DNA from: an uncultured archaeon
Lineage (GTDB): Archaea; Halobacteriota; Methanosarcinia; Methanosarcinales; Methanoperedenaceae
Reading direction: 5' to 3'
Assembly: GCA_902386085.1 (NCBI GenBank)
Contig: CABMIA010000176.1
Span: 1-11,557, forward strand
DNA length: 11,557 nt
Shown here one piece after another: positions 6,461-11,557 of this stretch. The position numbers and the translations under genes were made by a program. The number at the start of each line of letters is the position of its first letter. The stretch's first letter is position 1. Below the pieces are notes generated by a model. The model made no database searches and was not told the DNA's origin. It saw only the letters and a program-made list of their open reading frames with translations.

Positions 6461-7708
6461 TTGTTCATTATCGAGCACATCCATGCCAGAGAAATTCTTG
6501 ATTCAAGGGGCAACCCCACGGTCGAAGTCGATGTCCTCACAGAAAACGGATTCGGGCGCGCAAGTGTCCCCTCAGGCGCTTCCACAGGGACAAATGAAGC
6601 GCTTGAACTCAGGGATAAGGACAAGCGGTATCTTGGAAAAGGGGTTGCAAAAGCGGTAAATAACGTCAATACAGAAATAAGAGAGGCACTCGTGGGCAAT
6701 GATGCCCGGGACCAGCGCGATATCGACAGGATAATGCTTGAGCTTGACGGCACCCTCAACAAATCAAGGCTCGGAGCAAATGCCATCCTCGGAGTCTCTC
6801 TTGCAGCTGCGCATGCCGCAGCGGATTCCCTTGGGATTTCCCTTTACCGCTATCTGGGAGGCACTAACTCATTCACGCTCCCCTGCCCTTCAATGAATAT
6901 AATAAACGGGGGAAAACATGCACGGAACGAGCTTGCGATCCAGGAATTCATGATCCAGCCGAAAGGTGCAAAGACGTTCTCGGAAGCGCTGCGCATGGGT
7001 GCAGAGACGTACCACACACTCGGGGCCATACTTGTGAAAAAATACGGCGCCTCAGCGGTCAACGTTGGTTATGAAGGGGGCTACGCCCCGCCGCTTTCCG
7101 ATACGAGAGATGCGCTTGACTCTATCGTAAATGCGATCGAGGAAATGGGGTACGGGAAAAAAATCACCATCGGCCTGGATGCTGCGGCTTCAGAGTTCTA
7201 TAAAGACGGCATCTACACCATCGATGGAAAGACATTCTGTGGGGATGATCTTATTGATTTTTATGCCGACCTCGTGAAAGCCTACCCGATCCTCTCTATC
7301 GAAGATCCTTTCCATGAAGATGCCTTTTCTGATTTTGCTGCCCTGACTGAAAAGCTCCAGGACACGATAATCGTGGGAGATGACCTTTTTGTGACGAATG
7401 TAAAGAGGCTTGAGCAGGGCATAAAAATGAACGCTGCGAATGCACTTCTCCTGAAGGTCAACCAGATAGGCACGCTCTCCGAGGCTTTTGACGCTGCAAG
7501 GCTTGCGCAGAAGAACAGGTACAAAGTATTGGTGAGCCACAGGTCTGCTGAAACCGAGGATACTACGATCGCGGACATTTCCGTAGCTCTCGGCGCAGAG
7601 CTTATCAAGACAGGGGCGCCGGCAAGGAGTGAACGCAATGCGAAGTACAATCAACTGCTGAGGATCGAGGAAGAGCTGGATAAAGCGGCGCAGTTCGTCC
7701 AGATTTGA
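6461..7708 (+). CDS. eno: Enolase (2-phospho-D-glycerate hydro-lyase)
   Basis: This 415-residue cytoplasmic enzyme interconverts 2-phosphoglycerate and phosphoenolpyruvate in glycolysis and gluconeogenesis; in an archaeal methane metaboliser it would serve mainly biosynthesis. Motifs run in order: [15 protein letters not shown] near the N-terminus, the loop VPSGASTG (S38), [18 protein letters not shown], catalytic E205 (VGYEGGYAP), metal ligands D240, E281 (SIEDPF) and D307 (VGDDLFVTN), the signature [14 protein letters not shown] with general base K332, SHRS with H360, and [16 protein letters not shown]. Two positions differ from the usual sequence: Y204 replaces Asp in GDEGG, and A363 replaces Gly in SHRSGETEDT. 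The start is TTG at 6461, supported by AGGTGAT at 6451-6457 and by alignment of the first residues with the family start; no ATG fits. It is monocistronic, with its own promoter and a terminator-like hairpin. Confidence 0.96.
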   Translation: MFIIEHIHAREILDSRGNPTVEVDVLTENGFGRASVPSGASTGTNEALELRDKDKRYLGKGVAKAVNNVNTEIREALVGNDARDQRDIDRIMLELDGTLNKSRLGANAILGVSLAAAHAAADSLGISLYRYLGGTNSFTLPCPSMNIINGGKHARNELAIQEFMIQPKGAKTFSEALRMGAETYHTLGAILVKKYGASAVNVGYEGGYAPPLSDTRDALDSIVNAIEEMGYGKKITIGLDAAASEFYKDGIYTIDGKTFCGDDLIDFYADLVKAYPILSIEDPFHEDAFSDFAALTEKLQDTIIVGDDLFVTNVKRLEQGIKMNAANALLLKVNQIGTLSEAFDAARLAQKNRYKVLVSHRSAETEDTTIADISVALGAELIKTGAPARSERNAKYNQLLRIEEELDKAAQFVQI

Positions 7709-7716
7709 TTGTCATG

Positions 7717-7777
7717 AACCCCGAATGAACATCCATGCGCCATTGCATGAGGGTTTCAATCGTTTATTTGTTTTTTA
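7717..7777 (+). terminator. Nested stem and T-rich tract after enolase
   Basis: An outer stem AACCC (7717-7721)/GGGTT (7751-7755) encloses an inner stem CATGC (7734-7738)/GCATG (7745-7749). A T-rich tract (7762-7776, including TTTTTT) follows, typical of an archaeal terminator. It starts 9 bases after the enolase stop and lies before the end of the convergent gene at 7819. The outer stem has a large asymmetric internal loop, so it is weaker than the inner one. Confidence 0.5.
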
Positions 7778-7818
7778 GCCTTTCTTAATGCTATTTCCAG
7801 GCTGGACGGCAAGATTTT

Positions 7819-8544
7819 TTAAATTACTCTTTCAACTGTTGTTTTTGTATAATAATCAAAGAATTTGATATAACCCTTTTTCCTGAAAAATAACACACCA
7901 ATTAAAAAATCCAGTGGAAGCAAGAATACTTTCCCGATATTCCTTACGGCACTATCCAGAATGGTGATCTTGTCCCCGTTTGTTTTTACAATCCTGATCC
8001 TCATCAAGTATTTTCCGATCGTCTGGCCATTGTATGCTTCCATGATAACAAAGGAGGCGTATGCAAATTGAAGTGTCAACTGAAGATATATGACGACAAG
8101 GAAGGCATATACGTCGAATTTTATCCCATGGTTCAATACAAGAAAAAGGACTACCCCGATGAACACGAATAATGTAAAATCTACCAGCGCAGCCACAGTC
8201 CTTCTCATTAAAATCTGAACAGAAAACGTCCAGACGTCATCAGCTTTTATTATTTCCTTTGCGTCTTTCCATAGTCTTGCGTCCACCCCCTGGAGCATTC
8301 TGTAGGCAATTTTCCCGTACTCTGAAAGCCTGTAATTCTTTTTCTCCGTAAGCTCAACAAAACCTTTCATCTTCCTCAGATGAAAGTTCAGGTTCCCTTC
8401 CTCAAGATTAAGTGTATGCAGAATCTCTGTGTAAGACATCTCAATGTTCTCATGGAGAAGAGATATTATTTTCACTCTGATTTCATGGGAAAGGACTTTA
8501 AAAAACTCTACAGTTCTTACGTCTTTTATTTGCTCAATGGTCAT
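7819..8544 (-). CDS. Winged-helix (ArsR-like) regulator fused to RDD membrane domain
   Basis: This 241-residue protein has an N-terminal DNA-binding winged helix at about residues 1-80: FFKVLSHEIRVKIISLL is the usual ArsR-like first helix, EEGNLNFHLRKMKGFVEL the recognition helix, and the wing follows. The C-terminal half (about 108-238) is an RDD domain: RRTVAALVDFTLF at its start, hydrophobic segments near 113-135, 145-170 and 205-225, and the conserved GQTIGKYLMRIRIV. It is therefore a membrane-tethered one-component regulator; the signal sensed is unknown. RDD domains occur in varied membrane proteins and in some cases are linked to ion transport. No Shine-Dalgarno precedes the ATG at 8544, and a TATA-like box lies 29-36 bases upstream, so the transcript may be leaderless. 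It is divergent from the membrane-protein/ferredoxin/FrhB genes, which are candidate targets. Confidence 0.85.
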   Translation of the reverse strand: MTIEQIKDVRTVEFFKVLSHEIRVKIISLLHENIEMSYTEILHTLNLEEGNLNFHLRKMKGFVELTEKKNYRLSEYGKIAYRMLQGVDARLWKDAKEIIKADDVWTFSVQILMRRTVAALVDFTLFVFIGVVLFLVLNHGIKFDVYAFLVVIYLQLTLQFAYASFVIMEAYNGQTIGKYLMRIRIVKTNGDKITILDSAVRNIGKVFLLPLDFLIGVLFFRKKGYIKFFDYYTKTTVERVI

Positions 8545-8572
8545 TTCTATAGTTTATGCACCCATCCAATTG

Positions 8573-8580
8573 CTTTTTAT
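8573..8580 (-). promoter_or_regulatory. TATA-like box of the winged-helix/RDD gene
   Basis: On the minus strand this reads ATAAAAAG, 29-36 bases before the ATG. Transcription would begin at or just before the start codon. This agrees with the missing Shine-Dalgarno and suggests a leaderless or nearly leaderless mRNA. Confidence 0.45.
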
Positions 8581-8674
8581 CGTTAATTAAACTTCTCTTC
8601 CTGTCACACAAAAACTTTTACTCCGGATACATTATTTTTGTTCCTGAAGTGCAGTAATTTTATTTATTGAACAA

Positions 8675-8684
8675 TTATAAATAT
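8675..8684 (+). promoter_or_regulatory. TATA box of the membrane protein/ferredoxin/FrhB genes
   Basis: TTATAAATAT is a good TATA match and predicts a start near 8705. This places the in-frame ATG at 8667 upstream of the transcript and so argues for translation from 8733, where GAGG (8722-8725) provides a binding site 7 bases away. It is about 95 bases from the divergent TATA-like box, a shared regulatory region. Confidence 0.55.
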
Positions 8685-8732
8685 AATGCATTCTTAAGAT
8701 TGATAATGGCTTTAAGCCGACGAGGAAATCTT

Positions 8733-9620
8733 ATGAAAATACGAAAGTCTAAGTCTTTCTATAGTTTAGCAATACTGGTACTGATGACGACCCTCTTAAT
8801 CGGGATTGCTGCGGCGCAAGAGGAAGCGGGCCCGGCTCTGAGCGGAAACGCCCTTATGATGAAGGGTTGGATGGATTATTCAGAATGGTTCGTGATCGTT
8901 ACGCTTTTCCCGAGTGTAATAATAATGCTCTTTATCGCGCTCAGCCTGCATATCGCAAGACCCATGGTGCTGCGATATTTGAACAGGATGACTCTCAGGC
9001 TCGGTGCTGATATACTCTGGGAAGCATGGATAATAGGAAGAGATGTTCTAATTCTGCTTCCGGTTGGACTTTTAGGTATATTTATCGTTCCTAGGGTGCA
9101 GGCCGATTGGAACACCGGCGTTTTTATACCGGCTTTTATACTTGGAATAATAACGCTTGTATATAAGCTCGCAACGGATACCGATGCCAGCAAGAGCAAG
9201 TACATGATAGCAACCGGACTTACTGCTCTGACACTTGTGGCTGTGCTTGTTCCATATTCAATCGGACCGCTCTGGGAAGCAAAAGGCTCCGACTTTTTTA
9301 TGAGCACATATTTAATTCCTTTAACGAATTCTGATACTATTAAGGATGTGAAAACTGCAATGGACGATGCCGTAAATGCAGCTCAAAAAGGCGACAATTC
9401 AACTGCCCTCACCAAAGCACAGGAAGCCGATACTGCTCATGACAGACTCGGTGGCAGTCTGAAGGAATGGGACAGTGCGAAATATTCGCAATTAGAAAGC
9501 GCATTCACCGCTCTTACGAATGCCGCAAAGAACGGCGATGTTGCAGGAATGAAAGCAGCCCAGAATACAATCAGTCAGATATTAGATGAATATGCTGCAA
9601 CACTTGGCAGGCTGGGATGA
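8733..9620 (+). CDS. Membrane protein with signal peptide and duplicated extracellular helical domain
   Basis: From the preferred ATG at 8733 this is a 295-residue protein I do not recognise. A longer frame opens at 8667, but that codon lies before the TATA box; GAGG at 8722-8725 supports 8733. The N-terminus looks like a signal peptide (basic MKIRKSKS, a hydrophobic run, then a GIAAAQ cleavage-like site near residue 28). Four hydrophobic segments follow at about 53-75, 105-125, 130-150 and 155-178. Basic loops (ARPMVLRYLNRMTLRLG; ASKSK) fall on the predicted inner side, leaving the C-terminal domain outside. That domain has two similar helical hairpins at about 207-240 and 255-288, sharing A-x-x-x-x-N-A-A-x-x-G-D. 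It has no heme motif and no obvious enzyme motif. It leads a probable operon with the ferredoxin and FrhB-like genes, so it could be their membrane partner; this is inferred from position. Confidence 0.8.
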   Translation: MKIRKSKSFYSLAILVLMTTLLIGIAAAQEEAGPALSGNALMMKGWMDYSEWFVIVTLFPSVIIMLFIALSLHIARPMVLRYLNRMTLRLGADILWEAWIIGRDVLILLPVGLLGIFIVPRVQADWNTGVFIPAFILGIITLVYKLATDTDASKSKYMIATGLTALTLVAVLVPYSIGPLWEAKGSDFFMSTYLIPLTNSDTIKDVKTAMDDAVNAAQKGDNSTALTKAQEADTAHDRLGGSLKEWDSAKYSQLESAFTALTNAAKNGDVAGMKAAQNTISQILDEYAATLGRLG

Positions 9621-9671
9621 AACATCCTTTTTCCGGAGAGGACATCTTAAGGTCATTTCTGGAGGATTTAT

Positions 9672-9920
9672 ATGCCCAGATATAACGTATACGTTAACCA
9701 GTCCCAATGCTTTGCATGCGGGATATGCGAGGATATGTGTCCCCGCCGGGTGTTCAGGCTAAAACCCACTGATTTCAAAGGACCCGAGTATGAGGATAGA
9801 ATCCCGCAGTGGATGGGAACTATTACAGAGGTGGTCGCAGAGGATATGTGCTTTGGCTGCCGGATATGTGAAAACCAGTGTCCTGTAGGGATAATCGAGG
9901 TAACCCAGAAGGAGGCCTGA
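9672..9920 (+). CDS. 2[4Fe-4S] ferredoxin
   Basis: This 82-residue soluble electron carrier has two complete cluster motifs: C13-x2-C16-x2-C19-x3-C23-P and C60-x2-C63-x2-C66-x3-C70-P. In the usual cross-ligation the last Cys of each motif helps bind the other cluster. The spacer between the motifs is about 36 residues, longer than in compact clostridial-type ferredoxins, and contains an acidic/aromatic segment (GPEYEDRIPQWMG) that may form a partner surface. GGAGG at 9661-9665 supports the start. It lies 51 bases after the membrane protein gene and 1 base before the FrhB-like gene, so it is most likely the dedicated electron partner or small subunit of the FrhB-like flavoprotein. This pairing is inferred from adjacency. 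Confidence 0.92.
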   Translation: MPRYNVYVNQSQCFACGICEDMCPRRVFRLKPTDFKGPEYEDRIPQWMGTITEVVAEDMCFGCRICENQCPVGIIEVTQKEA

Positions 9921-9921
9921 A

Positions 9922-11109
9922 ATGTACCTGGATATAGAAAAACATGCTGACAGCAGGCTTGTAAAACCTGTTGCAAGAGAGTGCTGCGTTTATTGCGGTG
10001 CATGCGTATGCGTGAACCCAAGCCCAGGGGTAGGGTTTAAAGACGGGGAACTTGTCTTCGATGAAGAAAGTATCGTATTTGATAAAGATTTGCAGGTCTG
10101 TCCCGTTATAAATCCCGGCAACTCAACAACAAATCCCAGACCCCCTGTTAAGGGAGGGCAAACTATAGATGAGTTCCTGGGTCCTTATCTTGAAATTTGT
10201 TCTACAAAGAGCACGGATGAAGCTGTCCTGAAAAAAGCACAGATCGGAGGCACTGTTACATCTTTGCTCCTTCAGGCGATGAAGTACGAGGTTATTGATT
10301 CAGCCCTGCTTGTGGATAAAGAAAGGGGATGGATCGGGAAACCAAAACTTGCCGCAACTTCGCAGGAAATCCTCGATTTCGCAGGCACCAAGCTTTCAGA
10401 GGCATCTGTCCTCACCTGCTGGCGGGATGCAATTAAAGCTGGATATAAAAAGCTTGCAATAGTGGGCATGCCCTGCGTAACCATAGCAGAGCATCTTATT
10501 GATAGCTCTCCCGATTTCAAAGAGTTCAATGAGATACATAAGCTAAGGATAGGCATATTCTGCATGGAAGCATTCAATTACCGCGGGCTTTTCAACGAAT
10601 TCCTGAAAGACAATCAGAAGATAAAACCGGACAATATAGTGAAAGTGGATGTAAAAGGCAAGATGATAATCCATGAGGTAACGATTGAAGATAAAATATC
10701 GATACACACCTTTAGCCTGAAAGAATTGCACAGATACGGCATGCTCGGCTGCCTTCCCTGCCATGATTATGCGGCAGAATACGCTGATATCTCTGTGGGG
10801 TCAGTGGGAAGCGAAGATGGCTGGAACACCACGATTGTCAGGACAGAGCTTGGAAAAAAACTGCTGGATTCGGCTGTAGGTTCAGGTCTTCTGATAAAAA
10901 AAGATTTGAAAGACATAGAACATCTTAGAAAAGTGGCAGCACTGAAAAAGAAATTGAAGATCGGTGAGAAAACAAGAGAACAGGCGTCAAAAGTAACCAG
11001 GGACTGGGTAGCAGCCGAAACGGTCGTGAGCGATTATACCTTTGGCGGGACTTTAAAGCCGATCATAAGAGAAAAGGCTAAGGAGAAAGGATCACAAGCC
11101 CTGTGGTGA
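9922..11109 (+). CDS. FrhB/FpoF/FdhB-family iron-sulfur flavoprotein (F420-type beta subunit)
   Basis: This 395-residue protein belongs to the coenzyme F420 hydrogenase/dehydrogenase beta-subunit family. Members use FAD to exchange electrons between F420 (two electrons) and iron-sulfur clusters. An N-terminal cluster region has C22-x2-C25-x2-C28 and a distant C60-P. The FrhB core follows: GGTVTSLLLQAM near residue 112, AIVGMPCVTIAEHL, LRIGIFCMEAFNY, and the segment GCLPCHDYAAEYADISVGSVGS, which closely parallels methanogen FrhB (from memory, [21 protein letters not shown]). A basic C-terminal helix rich in Lys follows. AAGGAGG (9909-9915) supports the ATG at 9922. No hydrogenase, formate dehydrogenase or Hdr subunit is adjacent, so it may be a free F420H2:ferredoxin-type module or serve a partner encoded elsewhere. 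Its substrate in this organism is not determined by the sequence. Confidence 0.9.
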   Translation: MYLDIEKHADSRLVKPVARECCVYCGACVCVNPSPGVGFKDGELVFDEESIVFDKDLQVCPVINPGNSTTNPRPPVKGGQTIDEFLGPYLEICSTKSTDEAVLKKAQIGGTVTSLLLQAMKYEVIDSALLVDKERGWIGKPKLAATSQEILDFAGTKLSEASVLTCWRDAIKAGYKKLAIVGMPCVTIAEHLIDSSPDFKEFNEIHKLRIGIFCMEAFNYRGLFNEFLKDNQKIKPDNIVKVDVKGKMIIHEVTIEDKISIHTFSLKELHRYGMLGCLPCHDYAAEYADISVGSVGSEDGWNTTIVRTELGKKLLDSAVGSGLLIKKDLKDIEHLRKVAALKKKLKIGEKTREQASKVTRDWVAAETVVSDYTFGGTLKPIIREKAKEKGSQALW

Positions 11110-11143
11110 CCGGGATATGGTATCTTATTATTTGCTTTGAATG

Positions 11144-11158
11144 ATGCCAGTATGGCAT
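11144..11158. repeat. Short perfect palindrome upstream of the cytochrome gene
   Basis: ATGCCA-GTA-TGGCAT is a 6-base inverted repeat with a 3-base spacer in the 108-base gap before the cytochrome. A weak TATA-like string (CTTATTATT, 11124-11132) lies just upstream, so the palindrome could be an operator near a start site, or a small RNA hairpin. No T-run follows it, which argues against a terminator. Confidence 0.35.
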
Positions 11159-11217
11159 AGGCAGATGACCGACACGAATAATAATGTTGGAGAATAATCT
11201 AAGATGGGAGGAATTGT

Positions 11218-11557
11218 ATGAGTGTAAAAGTAATATTCGGAATTATTATTGGTCTGATGATAATGTGGATGATTCCTGCGGTGCATGCTGGAGCTGAATT
11301 TCAGTTAAGCTATTCCTGTGCCAACTGCCATCAGGAGCGGTATGATGAATGGTCGCGTTCGATGCATGCACTGGCAGTAAATGACCCAATCTTCGAGGCT
11401 GCATATTTACGCGCGCTTCAATCCGACCCGAAATTCAGGGGATACTGCATGACCTGCCACTCCCCGACAACAAGAATTACAAACGATCTCAACCTGACTA
11501 AATCTATATCGGTTGAAGGCGTAACTTGCAGTTTCTGTCATACTGTCACCGGGGTTG
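11218..11557 (+). CDS. Multiheme c-type cytochrome, secreted (5' part)
   Basis: The window ends 113 codons into this gene. The N-terminus is a signal peptide (residues 1-24, hydrophobic core IIIGLMIMWMI, cleavage-like VHA/G), so the protein acts outside the membrane. Three CxxCH heme-binding motifs are visible: C34-A-N-C-H38, C77-M-T-C-H81 and C104-S-F-C-H108. The surrounding text (CxxCHxxxYDEWSRSMHA, then DPIF, then CMTCHSPTT, then VEGVTCSFCH) matches the cytochrome c554/multiheme family associated with electron transfer or N/S-compound redox enzymes. GGGAGG at 11206-11211 supports the ATG. It follows the FrhB-like gene by 108 bases, so it may be in the same transcript or have its own promoter. 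More hemes are expected to the right, and whether it is an enzyme or a wire cannot be judged. Confidence 0.92.
   Translation, partial: MSVKVIFGIIIGLMIMWMIPAVHAGAEFQLSYSCANCHQERYDEWSRSMHALAVNDPIFEAAYLRALQSDPKFRGYCMTCHSPTTRITNDLNLTKSISVEGVTCSFCHTVTGV

Noticed and set aside
8667..8732. Upstream ATG that would lengthen the membrane protein by 22 residues
   Set aside because: The codon lies ahead of the TATA box at 8675-8684, lacks a binding site, and would bury the signal peptide; the ATG at 8733 has GAGG at the right distance.
10005..10020. Cys at residue 30 of the FrhB-like protein as an irregular fourth cluster ligand (C-x-C)
   Set aside because: C60-P downstream is the more usual fourth ligand in this family; C30 is probably an extra Cys rather than a broken motif.
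1..11557. CRISPR array, tRNA, rRNA, insertion sequence or phage module
   Set aside because: No regularly spaced repeats, cloverleaf-like sequence, transposase or terminal inverted repeats were seen by reading; the gene layout is ordinary chromosomal.

Overview
The window looks like a chromosomal segment of a methanogen-related euryarchaeon. The best guess is a Candidatus Methanoperedens-like (ANME-2d) member of the Methanosarcinales. The signs are: AT-rich archaeal TATA elements upstream of several genes; GGAGG/GGTGAT-type ribosome binding sites; an archaeal pilus/archaellum-type secretion ATPase with a double-length TadC-like membrane partner; an F420-type FrhB family flavoprotein; and a secreted multiheme c-type cytochrome. 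The combination of F420 enzymology and multiheme cytochromes is the main taxonomic hint. No 16S or marker gene is present, so the assignment is an inference.

Layout. (1) 1-149: the 3' end of a TPR-repeat protein. (2) 337-5932: a tight four-gene operon made of a MinD/ParA-type ATPase, a 63-residue membrane-anchored coiled-coil protein, a GspE/TadA/FlaI-type ATPase with a long charged N-terminal extension, and a protein with two GspF/TadC domains. Gaps are 0, 9 and 3 bases. A TATA box and a tandem 11-base repeat precede it, and a hairpin plus T-run follows it. (3) 5933-6080: a convergent intergenic region with a GC-rich double hairpin. (4) 6081-6278 (-): a small conserved-looking protein, divergent from enolase (6461-7708, TTG start), with an inverted repeat between the two promoters. 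(5) 7819-8544 (-): a winged-helix/RDD membrane protein, divergent from a redox gene set. (6) 8733-11109: a secreted-signal membrane protein with a duplicated helical domain, a 2[4Fe-4S] ferredoxin, and an FrhB-like iron-sulfur flavoprotein. (7) 11218-end: the start of a multiheme cytochrome c with its own signal peptide.

How the genes may work together. The first operon supplies the motor and membrane platform of an archaeal type IV pilus-like machine, plus a MinD-family protein that could set its position in the cell, comparable to TadZ in bacterial Tad systems. No pilin or prepilin peptidase lies in the window, so these must be elsewhere. The right half suggests an electron-transfer module: an FrhB-type F420/flavin protein with a dedicated ferredoxin, beside a membrane protein and an extracellular cytochrome. 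A membrane-tethered transcription factor is encoded divergently and may control it. Enolase is ordinary central metabolism, with two unusual substitutions near the active site.

I saw no tRNA, rRNA, CRISPR array, insertion sequence or phage gene.
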